From contig NZ_JBDVFA010000103.1 in assembly GCF_039941195.1 (NCBI RefSeq), positions 1 to 64,000 of the forward strand: 64,000 bases of DNA, read 5' to 3'. Positions 51,747-61,640 of this stretch are shown here, in pieces (position 1 is the first letter of the stretch; every line of letters starts with the position of its first letter). The notes under the pieces were generated by a model, which was not told the DNA's origin, ran no database searches, and saw nothing but the letters and a program-made list of their open reading frames with translations. This stretch comes from Aurantibacter_A sp039941195 (GTDB taxonomy: Bacteria > Bacteroidota > Bacteroidia > Flavobacteriales > Flavobacteriaceae). Made by a program: the position numbers and the translations under genes.

Positions 51747-52778
51747 TTATTTGACTTTCTTCTTTTGGCTTCCGCCATTTTTACCGTACCAACCTAAGGC
51801 TAATAAAATTGACATGCCAATAAGAGCAAAAAATAATGCCCACCACGTTTCAATGTTATTAAAATCTGGAAAGTAACGTTCGTAGTTTACAATAATTTCT
51901 TTACCATTAGAATCGAATAGGATGTTGCCATTTTCATCCAACTGTAAAATAGTTCTTTTCCATGGCCATACTACACCTAATGATCCAGTTATAAACCCGA
52001 TAATAACCGCATTGGTTATATGTTTATAATGCTTAAGCACAAAGCCTAGTAAGTGTGATAATGTTACAAGTCCGGTTGCCGATCCTAGGGTAAATACTGC
52101 TAGTATTTTTAAAGTCGCAATTCGGACTTTGTTGTGAATGAAACTAAAATCACCCTTTAGTATATCAGCAAAAGTATCATACAAAGCGTTTACCGAATCT
52201 ACTAAAAGCAATACGTAATTGCCTAGCAAAATAAGGATAAAGGACCCTGAGAGCCCTGGTAAGGTCATTCCGGATACACTAATCATCCCACAGAAAAAAA
52301 TAAAAATTAGGTTGTCATTTTCTTTAGCAGGATTTAAATAACTAATTGAAATACCTACAATAAGTCCTAAAATTCCTGCCGGAATAGTTCGTTTGTTCCA
52401 ATGTTCAAAATCTTTAGCTATATAATATATGGACCCTAATATCATACCGAAAAAGGCTGCCCAAACATATAGTTCTTTAGTTTCTAAAAAATAGTCGAGG
52501 AGTTTGGATACACTGAAATAACTAACGAGCATACCGAATATTAATAGCGATAAGAACTGTCCATTTATATAACGATAAAAACTTTTTAATCTGCCGCTAA
52601 AAAAAAGCTTAAAAGCCTTGCCATTAACTTTTTGTAAGGAATAAATGAATTCTTCGTAAAACCCACCAACATAGGCCACAATACCACCAGATACGCCAGG
52701 TACTTTATTAGCAGCACCCATGCATAGTCCTTTAATGACCAAAAAAATTCGATCTATAAAAGTACGTGGTTCATACAT
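51747..52778 (-). CDS. DUF368 membrane protein (second copy)
   Basis: 343 residues from the ATG at 52778 (MYEPRTF); a longer in-frame leader that overlaps the upstream gene is unlikely. About nine membrane segments are predicted. The family signature NKVPGVSGGIVAYVGG is followed by a repeated version (TLPGLSGSFILILLGNY). DUF368 proteins are inner-membrane proteins, and some related ones act as undecaprenyl-phosphate translocases. It lies 7 bp downstream of its paralogue. Functional assignment by family is tentative. Confidence 0.87.
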   Translation of the reverse strand: MYEPRTFIDRIFLVIKGLCMGAANKVPGVSGGIVAYVGGFYEEFIYSLQKVNGKAFKLFFSGRLKSFYRYINGQFLSLLIFGMLVSYFSVSKLLDYFLETKELYVWAAFFGMILGSIYYIAKDFEHWNKRTIPAGILGLIVGISISYLNPAKENDNLIFIFFCGMISVSGMTLPGLSGSFILILLGNYVLLLVDSVNALYDTFADILKGDFSFIHNKVRIATLKILAVFTLGSATGLVTLSHLLGFVLKHYKHITNAVIIGFITGSLGVVWPWKRTILQLDENGNILFDSNGKEIIVNYERYFPDFNNIETWWALFFALIGMSILLALGWYGKNGGSQKKKVK

Positions 52779-52785
52779 GTAATTT

Positions 52786-53703
52786 TCACTTTTTTGAGGC
52801 AGTTTTTTCCAAAATAAAAATAAGGGAAAAACCGATGATAGCAGCAATTATGGCATACATTAATTGCGATTCGCCATCATAAGAAAAAGGAGAGATACTT
52901 TGTTCAGCTATTATTTTTTCTTTGTCACCGTACATACGGGTTTCTAAGATTTCTTTCCAAGGCCATATTTTGTTTAATGAACCTAAAATAAATCCAGATA
53001 AAACAGCAAGTGTAATATTTTTATAATTGTTAAACATCCACTTCAAAACCTTAGCAAAACTCAATAGTCCGAAAACCACACCTAGACCAACAGCGATAAT
53101 TATTTTAAAATCACGGTCGTCTACCGCATCTAAAACAGTTTTATAAGATCCTAAAAGAACTAAAATAAATGATCCAGAAATACCTGGTAATATCATTGCA
53201 CAAATAGCTAGAGCCCCTGAAAAAAACAAAAACAATAAACTATCTGAATTCTCAGCAGGTGGTAACTTTGTAATATAAAAGGCCACTACAGCTCCTAGTA
53301 TTAGTAAGACGACTTTGGCTAAGTTCCATTTATTAATGGCTTTTGCTACAAAAAACACGCTGGCTAATACTAAACCAAAGAAGAAAGACCATAATGGAAT
53401 GGGGTGATTTTCAAGTAACCAACTAATTAATTTTGAGAATGAAAAAATGCTAATTAGCATGCCTATAAATAAAGCTGCTAAAAAATTTCCGTTAAGCGCA
53501 AGCCAAAAACTTTTAAAACCATGACTACGCCATAGGTTAAGCGTTTTAAGGTTGATATTGTTTAGCGAAGTAATAAATTCTTCGTAAATACCGGCTACAA
53601 ATGCAATAGTACCCCCAGAAACTCCTGGGACTAGTTCAGCAATACCCATTCCCATGCCTTTTAAGGCGATAACAATGTATTGGAAAAGATTTCTTGGTTC
53701 CAT
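52786..53703 (-). CDS. DUF368 membrane protein (first copy)
   Basis: 305 residues from the ATG at 53703 (MEPRNLF), whose sequence matches the start of the neighbouring paralogue. About nine membrane segments are predicted, with ELVPGVSGGTIAFVAG and a second signature ILPGISGSFILVLLGS. It and the next gene share obvious colinear similarity and arose by tandem duplication. DUF368 members of other bacteria have been linked to undecaprenyl phosphate recycling. It follows the TPR gene by 41 bp. Confidence 0.87.
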   Translation of the reverse strand: MEPRNLFQYIVIALKGMGMGIAELVPGVSGGTIAFVAGIYEEFITSLNNINLKTLNLWRSHGFKSFWLALNGNFLAALFIGMLISIFSFSKLISWLLENHPIPLWSFFFGLVLASVFFVAKAINKWNLAKVVLLILGAVVAFYITKLPPAENSDSLLFLFFSGALAICAMILPGISGSFILVLLGSYKTVLDAVDDRDFKIIIAVGLGVVFGLLSFAKVLKWMFNNYKNITLAVLSGFILGSLNKIWPWKEILETRMYGDKEKIIAEQSISPFSYDGESQLMYAIIAAIIGFSLIFILEKTASKK

Positions 53704-53744
53704 GCAAAGCGGTTTAATAACCAATAAACGCTAAATTTGACTTT

Positions 53745-55148
53745 TTATTTGGAAGCCTTTCTAATACTTTCAATTACTTCTAGTACCCATTCAGCAGTAC
53801 TAAATTGTGGATATTCTTTTTGAAAAAGTGTAAACTCGTCGAAGTTTAGTTTTAAAGCGTCAACAAGACTAATTCTGGCGTTAATTTTATCATCATTCAA
53901 TAAATATAATCCAACTTTTTTATATGCTAGTTTCGCACTGCTTGGAAAATATCCTTGCCCTTGGATAAGCACTTGAATAGCACTTTCAAAGTCCTTATTA
54001 TTTGCTAAAACATTGGCCCATTTTACCCAAGTCTCATGTTCTTTGTCACCAAACTCCACCGTTTGTCTGTAGGCAAAATCGGCCTCGTGATAGTTTCTTA
54101 GCGCATTATTGATTTGAGCACATTTCTTCCAATAATCTGCATTTTCACCGTCAATATTTATCGCTTTGTTGATGTAATAAAAAGCTTTTTTATAATTCCT
54201 TTTTTTGAAATAAAAATCGGTTATTGCTAACCAACCCTTATCTAATAATGGATCTTCATGTACAGTATGGTAAAAGTAATATTTGGCCATTTCGTCATTG
54301 CGCAGTCGCTCATAACACTTGCCAATTCTGAGGTATGCATGAGATGTAGGATCCTCCATTTTAATGGTAGTCTCATAATTTTCGATAGCATCTTTAAAAC
54401 GACCTAATTTTTCTAACATCTTACCTTTTTCAAAATAAGCACCCATAAAGGTGTCATCAGAAAAAATGGCAAATTCATAGGATGTTAATGCTTCGGCATA
54501 TAATTTTTTAGCGGCATATTGTTTGCCTAATTGATGCCATGCAATTCCGCAATAGGGATTTTTATCTAAATAATCATTTAAATAATAGATGGCCCCGTCA
54601 AAATCTTCTAAAAATTCGAAACAATATATAACATTGTAGAGGGCAGTATAATCTTGATCATCAAAATCTAAACATTTTATGAAACACTCTTTTGCCTTTT
54701 TAAAATCATCCATAAAAAGGTATTCCATACCCATCATAGACTGAATTTCAAATCCGTTTGTGGCCAAGGTTAATGCTTTTTGAAGTAAAACTACAGCTCC
54801 TTCATGGTTGTCTTGCTTCGAATATATATTAGCACGTTGAATATAAATTTCTTCGTTATGCGAATCTAATACTTGTAGTTCGTCCAATATTTTCTCAGCA
54901 AGATCAAGATTGTTTTCAAAAACCAAAACCTCTACATCAAGCAACTTAAGTTCAATGCAGCCGGGGTGCTGTTGTAAGCCTATCTTAATAGCCTTCTTAG
55001 CTAAAGAGATTTTACCGTTGTTCAAATAATGGTGGACAATATCCTCGAAATCTTCGGCATCGAAGAAATAGATATCATCTGTTTTCAGCATTGATTCGAA
55101 CTTTATTATCGGTTCGTCAGGTCGTTCATTTGACTCTGGAGTCATCAT
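53745..55148 (-). CDS. Tetratricopeptide-repeat protein
   Basis: 467 residues (the second Met at 55145 is an alternative start). At least ten TPR-like helical pairs are visible, for example AWHQLGKQYAAKKLYAEALT and HAYLRIGKCYERLRNDEMAK. No signal peptide is evident, so it is probably a cytoplasmic or peripheral scaffold. Its place upstream of the DUF368 pair on the same strand suggests a linked role, but the partner is unknown. Confidence 0.88.
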   Translation of the reverse strand: MMTPESNERPDEPIIKFESMLKTDDIYFFDAEDFEDIVHHYLNNGKISLAKKAIKIGLQQHPGCIELKLLDVEVLVFENNLDLAEKILDELQVLDSHNEEIYIQRANIYSKQDNHEGAVVLLQKALTLATNGFEIQSMMGMEYLFMDDFKKAKECFIKCLDFDDQDYTALYNVIYCFEFLEDFDGAIYYLNDYLDKNPYCGIAWHQLGKQYAAKKLYAEALTSYEFAIFSDDTFMGAYFEKGKMLEKLGRFKDAIENYETTIKMEDPTSHAYLRIGKCYERLRNDEMAKYYFYHTVHEDPLLDKGWLAITDFYFKKRNYKKAFYYINKAINIDGENADYWKKCAQINNALRNYHEADFAYRQTVEFGDKEHETWVKWANVLANNKDFESAIQVLIQGQGYFPSSAKLAYKKVGLYLLNDDKINARISLVDALKLNFDEFTLFQKEYPQFSTAEWVLEVIESIRKASK

Positions 55149-55245
55149 ATATCTTGGGTTGAACTTCGGATTTAAAAGTAATTGTTTGTGATTGTTTTTT
55201 GCTCGATGGCGGACGATATTATCAACAAATTAGTTAACATCCATA

Positions 55246-56421
55246 TTAAAGGTCATTTAATATTTCTAAAATAATAGCGCAGCCTTTCTCTATTTCTTCA
55301 ATAGATATGGTTAATGGCGGTGATATGCGAACTGCACGAGACTCAAATAATAACCAAAATAAAAGAAGTCCTTCTTGCAAGCTTTTTAGAATTATTTTAT
55401 TCGCTGTTTCCACATCTTCTACTATTAGTGCTAACATTAACCCACTGCCTCGTATTTCCTTTATTTTTTGATGTTGTAATAATTTTCGAAATAATTTTTC
55501 TTTGACAAGGGTTTCTGATATTAAATTGCTTTGCGTTACTTCTTGTAATGTAGCTAGGCTAGCTGCGGCTATAACCGGGTTGCCTCCAAAGGTCGTTATG
55601 TGACCCAATTTTGGATTGTCTTGCAAACTAGTCATCATATTTTTAGATGCTGTAAACGCACCAACTGGCAGGCCAGAAGCCATACCTTTACCAATTACCA
55701 ATATATCTGGCACACAATTGTAGTGTTGAAAAGCGAATAGTTTTCCAGTTCTTCCAAAACCAGGTTGAATTTCATCTAGAATTAATAAAGCTCCCATTTG
55801 ATTACAACGCGCCCGTACTTTTTCTAAATATTCATTTTTAGGAAGGATAAAGCCCGCTCCACCTTGTATAGTTTCTAATACTACAGCTGCAGTCTTCGTT
55901 GTTATTTTTAATAAATCATCTTCATTATTAAATTGGATAAAGCTTACATCTGGGAGTAATGGCCGAAAAGGGCTTTTACGTTCTTCAAGCCCTAAAAGAC
56001 TTAAACTACCCATGGTATTACCATGATAGCTGTTTTTTGCGGAAATTAATTCGCTTCTACCTGTAAAACGTCTTGCCAATTTTATTGCCCCCTCGATAGC
56101 TTCCGTGCCTGAATTTACCAAATAAGTGGTGTCCAAGTTGTCGGGCAATTGTTCAGATAATAGTTTGCAAAATTGTACAGCTGGGGACAGTGCGAACTCA
56201 CCATAAACCATAACATGCATATATTGCTCTGCTTGTTTTTGAACTGCGCTTACTATCTTAGGATGACAGTGCCCTAATGTGCAGGCTGAAACACCAGCTA
56301 CAAAATCTAAATATGCTTTGTTGGAGGCATCATATACGTAACTACCCGAAGCGCGTACTATTTCTAAACCAAGTGGGTGTGAACTTGTTTGGGTTTGATA
56401 TGTTAGAAAGTCCTCTTTCAT
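55246..56421 (-). CDS. Class III (PLP-dependent) aminotransferase
   Basis: 391 residues of the acetylornithine/4-aminobutyrate/aspartate aminotransferase family. Landmarks: YLVNSGTEAIEGAIKLARRF (phosphate-binding region), LILDEIQPGFGRTG (Asp contacting the PLP ring) and LVIGKGMASGLPVGAF with the Schiff-base Lys. The reaction is transamination of an amine or amino acid; the substrate cannot be fixed from sequence alone. It is cytoplasmic. It lies 63 bp downstream of the OstA-like gene on the same strand. Confidence 0.9.
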   Translation of the reverse strand: MKEDFLTYQTQTSSHPLGLEIVRASGSYVYDASNKAYLDFVAGVSACTLGHCHPKIVSAVQKQAEQYMHVMVYGEFALSPAVQFCKLLSEQLPDNLDTTYLVNSGTEAIEGAIKLARRFTGRSELISAKNSYHGNTMGSLSLLGLEERKSPFRPLLPDVSFIQFNNEDDLLKITTKTAAVVLETIQGGAGFILPKNEYLEKVRARCNQMGALLILDEIQPGFGRTGKLFAFQHYNCVPDILVIGKGMASGLPVGAFTASKNMMTSLQDNPKLGHITTFGGNPVIAAASLATLQEVTQSNLISETLVKEKLFRKLLQHQKIKEIRGSGLMLALIVEDVETANKIILKSLQEGLLLFWLLFESRAVRISPPLTISIEEIEKGCAIILEILNDL

Positions 56422-56484
56422 ATAATATTACTTGAAGCTAGATACAGCATTTTATTTACAACTATTCTTAAGAAATAAATGTCC

Positions 56485-58251
56485 CTATTGCGTATCGGAT
56501 TTTTCCGCTGGTAGGTTCGTTTCTTTTTGCTTTTCCGTTGCTGATTTTTCTTTTGGATCTGCAACTTTTGAAGGTGGTATTGGGATATTATTTATTGGAT
56601 CACCAGCATTTTTTGAGCGTGCCTCTTCTTCAGCATCAATATCAATAGGATTTTCAATTCCGTTTATGGTAACTAGTTCTATATTATTATCATCTTCATC
56701 AAAAATTTCATCTTTGGTTAAAAGACGTTCGTCGGCTCTCCAAATAAAACCTTTTAATAATCGACTATTTTCAGGAAGATCTTTCTCTGGGAAAATATCG
56801 CCATTAGGATCTGTAATAAAAGTTAAATCTTCAACATCATTATTTGCTAGTGTAATATGAATTTTACTGCAAATTGTTTTGTCGATGCCGATTAGTTCGT
56901 TGTCATCATTATACATGTAGTAAATAACCTCGGTATTCTTTACTAAATCTATAATCTTCATTTCATTTTCTATAAACTTGCCATATAAGTTTACTCCTTT
57001 AGCCTGATTAAAACCTACTTTGCCTATACTATCTTGAGATACTAAAAAGGCATTGTCAATTACTTTTAAAGAATCTAACTTTTCTGTTTTTAAATCTGAT
57101 ATAATATGAATGCTATCCCCAGTCATTTGGTTTTCGCCATTCCATACTACCGGATTTTTTATTAATTGTGTTAAGCCGTTGTATTGTTCGGAATGTATGG
57201 AATCACATTTGCCACTCATATCTGTTTTAAAAATTTTCGCATTTCTAAAGGCACGTAACACTCTTTTGTTAGGTTTGCCCGTAGCCATAAGAGTATCACC
57301 ATGAATAAAAATGGAATCGTTCTCCATTAACCCTATTGAAACAGCACGCTTTGTTGCAAAAACCGAGTCCTTTGCTTTAAATACCTCGGCGTAATGTGCT
57401 TTAATAATCCCTTTATTAATAGTATCTAAAACGGTTATATTGTTGGTTGCTGAAGCGAATTCCGAGGCTCTGTCAAAATAGACACTATCCCCCTCCATAA
57501 TTCTATTGTTATAATGAATAGTGGTGTTTTTAATACCATAACCATTTTCAATTTTGGTATCGTAAAAGCCTCTTTCGCAATACATCTTGTAATCGGCACC
57601 GGTAATTGTTGATGGACCATACATGTAAGCGTTTTTTGAAGTGGTGTAATAATCTAACTGCTCCGAATCTAATATGTATTTGGCATTATCTATATGTACA
57701 CTATCTAAGAATTGATATTTTTTGGTTTCTAAATAATACTTACCAATTTCGCTAGTAAGCGTATTGGCAGAATCTATTACTGTTCCAAAGCTATCGTAAT
57801 AGGATTCTTGTTTTTCACGATCAAAATAAAGGGTGTCGGTTTGCAATGTCATGTTACCATTTTCATTGGTTTCACTTTTTAAAAGTACATTATCCCATGC
57901 CTTAGCCATTTTAAGATTGCCGTCATAATCTACCTTACCACTGGTCATTAATACAGAGTCGCCTTGTTGAACACGTACATTTCCAATAGCCTTTATTTTA
58001 TTTTCTTTAATGTAGTAAATAGCTATATCACACCACATATCTGCACCTTCGTGCTCAAATTGGACTTGTAGTTCGTCTTTCTGAAAAATGGCGGCATCCG
58101 GAAATTTAGCTTCATCCTTCGTAAAGTTTGCACCATGTACGATGTTAATTTGAGCAGGCTCTTTCGCTGCTTCCTGAGCAAGTAATTGCACCGTTGTACA
58201 CAGTATAAGTAGGAATGAAATAGCTTTATTCAATGCAAAAATTTTGCTCAA
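56485..58251 (-). CDS. OstA-like (LptA/LptD-related) protein
   Basis: 588 residues with a signal peptide (about 1-25). A long series of beta-strand repeats follows (for example KAIGNVRVQQGDSVLMTSGK and YILDSEQLDYYTTSKNAYMY), typical of the OstA-like N-domain that forms a lipid-accepting beta-jellyroll. The C-terminal 80 residues are Glu/Pro/Lys-rich. It is probably a periplasmic protein involved in outer-membrane lipopolysaccharide transport. The class III aminotransferase gene follows it on the same strand. Confidence 0.87.
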   Translation of the reverse strand: MSKIFALNKAISFLLILCTTVQLLAQEAAKEPAQINIVHGANFTKDEAKFPDAAIFQKDELQVQFEHEGADMWCDIAIYYIKENKIKAIGNVRVQQGDSVLMTSGKVDYDGNLKMAKAWDNVLLKSETNENGNMTLQTDTLYFDREKQESYYDSFGTVIDSANTLTSEIGKYYLETKKYQFLDSVHIDNAKYILDSEQLDYYTTSKNAYMYGPSTITGADYKMYCERGFYDTKIENGYGIKNTTIHYNNRIMEGDSVYFDRASEFASATNNITVLDTINKGIIKAHYAEVFKAKDSVFATKRAVSIGLMENDSIFIHGDTLMATGKPNKRVLRAFRNAKIFKTDMSGKCDSIHSEQYNGLTQLIKNPVVWNGENQMTGDSIHIISDLKTEKLDSLKVIDNAFLVSQDSIGKVGFNQAKGVNLYGKFIENEMKIIDLVKNTEVIYYMYNDDNELIGIDKTICSKIHITLANNDVEDLTFITDPNGDIFPEKDLPENSRLLKGFIWRADERLLTKDEIFDEDDNNIELVTINGIENPIDIDAEEEARSKNAGDPINNIPIPPSKVADPKEKSATEKQKETNLPAEKSDTQ

Positions 58252-58371
58252 AAATAGGGTTTTTTTAGAGGAGGTACCTTTTGATTAGCATAGTTTTAGG
58301 ATAGCATTTTTTTAATGTTAGATTTTCTTAAAATTGTAAATCTGCTAAATCAAATATGTATTTTTGTTAGA

Positions 58372-58974
58372 ATGGATGACATCCTAAACAAATATTTGCC
58401 TGAAAGTGCTGTGTCACCTTGCCTCGAATTGATTCAGTATTCTGGTGTGCACTTGAAAATTGTTAACGATCGTGTAACCAGACATGGTGATTATCAAAAG
58501 TTAGCGAATGGTAAACATAAAATCACAGTAAACGCTTCACTTAATAAATACCGCTTTTTAATAACCTTAATTCATGAAATTGCTCATTTAATAGCATTTG
58601 AAAAGTACGGTCGCGCCATTAAACCACATGGATTAGAATGGAAACGTACCTTTCAACATTTGATGTTGCCTTTTATACGTCCGGAGGTTTTTCCTCCTCA
58701 ATTATTGCCGCTTTTAGCTCGGCATTTTCGAAACCCGAAGGCTAGTAGCAGTACCGATGCACGACTTATAATAGCATTAAAACAATTTGATACGCAACAA
58801 TCAGAAAATTCTTACGTTTTTGAAATACCAAAAGGTAGCGTATTTCGACTATACAATGGTAAAATCTTCAAAAAGGGTAATAAACGCGTAAAACGCTACG
58901 AATGTGTAGAGGTAGCAACTGGAAATATGTATTTGTTTCAACCCAATGCTGAAGTAGAATTGATAAAAACTTAA
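58372..58974 (+). CDS. SprT-like zinc-binding protein
   Basis: 200 residues from the ATG at 58372 (MDDILNKYL), chosen because the 19 residues before it look non-coding. The SprT-like zinc motif is LIHEIAHLIAFEKYG (HExxH at about residues 73-77), with a third His in KPHGLEWKRTF. Family members are metalloproteases or DNA-associated (SPRTN-like) proteins. It is 47 bp upstream of the mannose-1-phosphate guanylyltransferase gene, same strand. Confidence 0.86.
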   Translation: MDDILNKYLPESAVSPCLELIQYSGVHLKIVNDRVTRHGDYQKLANGKHKITVNASLNKYRFLITLIHEIAHLIAFEKYGRAIKPHGLEWKRTFQHLMLPFIRPEVFPPQLLPLLARHFRNPKASSSTDARLIIALKQFDTQQSENSYVFEIPKGSVFRLYNGKIFKKGNKRVKRYECVEVATGNMYLFQPNAEVELIKT

Positions 58975-59021
58975 AATAGGGGATAAACGCAAGGTTAAAT
59001 TCCTATTATAAAACAAACAAC

Positions 59022-60101
59022 ATGAACAAGAATTATTACGCAGTATTAATGGCAGGAGGAGTCGGATCTCGATTTTGGCCGATGAGTACAACTGAAAACC
59101 CGAAACAGTTCCACGATATGTTGGGGACAGGAGATTCGTTAATTCAAAAAACCTTTAAGCGATTAAATAAATTTGTTCCTACCGAGAATATATTAATCTT
59201 AACTAATGAGCGGTATAATGATTTAGTATTACAGCAATTACCGCAAGTTACTCAAGAACAAGTGGTGCTTGAGCCGGCGATGCGGAATACTGCTCCTTGT
59301 ATATTATATGCTGCATTAAAGATTCAGAAAATGAATCCAGATGGTATTATGATTGTGGCGCCTAGTGATCATTGGATTGAAGATGAGACTGCATTTGCTG
59401 AAGATGTTACTACTTGTTTTAAAAAATGTGAAGAGGAAGATGTATTGTGTACTTTAGGTATTAAACCATCATTTCCAAATACTGGTTTTGGTTATATTGA
59501 ATTTGATAAGAAAAGTACTACTGCGATAAAAAAGGTCAATCAGTTTAGAGAAAAACCAGATTACGAAACAGCAAAGGAATTTTTAGCACAAGGTAATTTC
59601 TTATGGAATGCTGGTATTTTTATGTGGAGTGTAAAAACAATTGTAAATGCTTTTAAAAACTTTCAACCCGGGCAATATGCTTTATTTGAATCTGGAATAA
59701 GTGCTTATAATACTGCTGATGAAAGTAATTTTATAAAAGAAAATTATCCGAAGGCCGAAAATATATCAATAGATTATGCGATATTAGAAAATTCAAAATC
59801 GATATATGTGCTACCTGCTACATTCGATTGGAATGATTTAGGTACATGGGGTTCTCTTTATGATAAGTTAGATAAAGACGAAAATGAAAATGCGATCGTT
59901 AATAGTAAAGTAATTGCAGCAGATGCACATGGTAATATGATACGTTCACCTAAAGACAAAATTGTTGTTGTGGATGGACTTGAAGATTATATTATTATTG
60001 ATAAGGAAGATGTTTTAATGATTTATCCAAAGTCAAAAGAACAAGATATTAAACAAGTAGTGGCGAAAGTCAAAGAGAAATTCGGAGATGAATACGCATA
60101 A
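59022..60101 (+). CDS. Mannose-1-phosphate guanylyltransferase
   Basis: 359 residues. The nucleotidyltransferase signature is at the N-terminus (MAGGVGSRFWPMSTTENPKQ). It is followed by VLEPAMRNTAPCILYAAL, an active-site segment VAPSDHWI and a second sugar-binding part (GNFLWNAGIFMW). It makes GDP-mannose from mannose 1-phosphate and GTP for polysaccharide or glycan synthesis. It lacks the C-terminal phosphomannose-isomerase domain of longer enzymes. It is followed by the DUF389 gene after 13 bp. Confidence 0.92.
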   Translation: MNKNYYAVLMAGGVGSRFWPMSTTENPKQFHDMLGTGDSLIQKTFKRLNKFVPTENILILTNERYNDLVLQQLPQVTQEQVVLEPAMRNTAPCILYAALKIQKMNPDGIMIVAPSDHWIEDETAFAEDVTTCFKKCEEEDVLCTLGIKPSFPNTGFGYIEFDKKSTTAIKKVNQFREKPDYETAKEFLAQGNFLWNAGIFMWSVKTIVNAFKNFQPGQYALFESGISAYNTADESNFIKENYPKAENISIDYAILENSKSIYVLPATFDWNDLGTWGSLYDKLDKDENENAIVNSKVIAADAHGNMIRSPKDKIVVVDGLEDYIIIDKEDVLMIYPKSKEQDIKQVVAKVKEKFGDEYA

Positions 60102-60114
60102 TTAGAGTATAAGT

Positions 60115-61620
60115 ATGAGCGAAGATCTGAATCCAGAAGAAAAAATTGTTGTAGAGGAAGAGCCGATTAAAAGCAAAGAGGATGTCAAAAAAGATTTTGA
60201 GGGTCTCTTAGGAAGTATTAAAAAGTTTCTTTCAGAACTTTTGGATATTCGAACAAATACGGATCAAGAAGCTACAAAAGAGGCAATTATTGCAGATATT
60301 CCTTTTAAAGGCCACACCTCTTGGATTCTCGTTTGTTCAATTTTTATTGCATCAATTGGATTGAATGCAAATTCTACTGCTGTTGTTATTGGTGCCATGT
60401 TAATTTCGCCACTAATGGGGCCGATATTAGGTATGGGCATGTCGTTGGCAATAAATGATATTGATACCTTAAGAAGATCGTTGAAGAATTTAGCTGTAAT
60501 GGTTGGCTTAAGTGTACTTACAGCGTACTTGTTCTTTCTGTTTTTTCCGCTTCAAGCAGAATCATCAGAGCTTTTAGCAAGAACAAAACCTGATATTCGA
60601 GATGTTTTAATTGCCTTTTTTGGTGGGTTAGCATTAGTAATCGCCAGAGCAAAAAAAGGTACTGTAGCCAGTGTAATTTTTGGTGTTGCAATTGCGACCG
60701 CTTTAATGCCACCTTTATGTACAGTAGGTTTTGGTTTGGCTATTGGAAATTTTAGCTATGCCGGAGGAGCTCTTCTACTTTTTGGAATAAACACCATTTT
60801 TATTGCTTTAGCCACTTTTTTGGTGTTGAAGCTTTTGCGTTTTCCAATGGTTCGCTATGCAAACTCTAAAAGAAGGCGTTTAATTGCCCGACTAGTTTCT
60901 CTTACTGCTTTGGCGGTAATGATACCTGCAGGATTAATTTTTTGGGGTGTTTTTAAAGAGTTTGAATTTAAAAGTGAAGCAAATAAGTTTATTATTGAAA
61001 ATGTATTGCCGTATCAATTTACCAAAGATGGTCGGTTTTTAAATGATTTGTCTGTTTTGCAATATAATAGTGAAGATTTATCGGGAACTGACTTACTTTT
61101 TAAAAGAAATATTGCATCGACCATAGAACTTATTTTTATGGGTAATGAAGGAGTGCCTGAGAGTGTACTAGCCACTTGGGAAGCTAAAATGAAATCGTAT
61201 AGTCATTTAGAAAATGTAGAATTAAAAGTAATTCAGGGTTCACAAGGCGATGATGCGAATCAGCTTAAATACGTAAGTGAATTGTACGAGTCACAAAAAG
61301 ACCAGTTATCGAGTAGAGATGATAAAATTCAGTTATTAGAAACAGAAGTAATTCGTTTGAAAAAAGCGTCTAGTATGCAAATACCTTTTGCAGATATAAG
61401 CTCTGAAGCTCGCACTAATTACGATAACTTAAGCTCACTTAGTTACGCACCCACAATAGTAACAGACTTTACTAAAATTGATACGATTCCTGTTTTTGAA
61501 GTTAAATGGAACAAAGATGCTAAAAAGGATGTCACGGAAAAAGATGCTAAAAAACTTACAGATTGGTTGAAACTTCGATTGAAAAACGATAAAATTCAAC
61601 TTAAGGAAGTTACTGAATAA
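60115..61620 (+). CDS. DUF389 (TIGR00341-type) membrane protein
   Basis: 501 residues. A hydrophilic N-terminus (about 1-65) precedes the DUF389 membrane domain (about 70-280), with five to six membrane helices and the conserved GLNANSTAVVIGAMLISPLM. A long soluble C-terminal part (about 280-500) has coiled-coil segments. It is an inner-membrane protein of unknown function. It follows the mannose-1-phosphate guanylyltransferase gene closely and ends 20 bp from the convergent MlaF-like gene. Confidence 0.88.
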   Translation: MSEDLNPEEKIVVEEEPIKSKEDVKKDFEGLLGSIKKFLSELLDIRTNTDQEATKEAIIADIPFKGHTSWILVCSIFIASIGLNANSTAVVIGAMLISPLMGPILGMGMSLAINDIDTLRRSLKNLAVMVGLSVLTAYLFFLFFPLQAESSELLARTKPDIRDVLIAFFGGLALVIARAKKGTVASVIFGVAIATALMPPLCTVGFGLAIGNFSYAGGALLLFGINTIFIALATFLVLKLLRFPMVRYANSKRRRLIARLVSLTALAVMIPAGLIFWGVFKEFEFKSEANKFIIENVLPYQFTKDGRFLNDLSVLQYNSEDLSGTDLLFKRNIASTIELIFMGNEGVPESVLATWEAKMKSYSHLENVELKVIQGSQGDDANQLKYVSELYESQKDQLSSRDDKIQLLETEVIRLKKASSMQIPFADISSEARTNYDNLSSLSYAPTIVTDFTKIDTIPVFEVKWNKDAKKDVTEKDAKKLTDWLKLRLKNDKIQLKEVTE

Positions 61621-61640
61621 GTGATGGCTTTTACTAAAAT

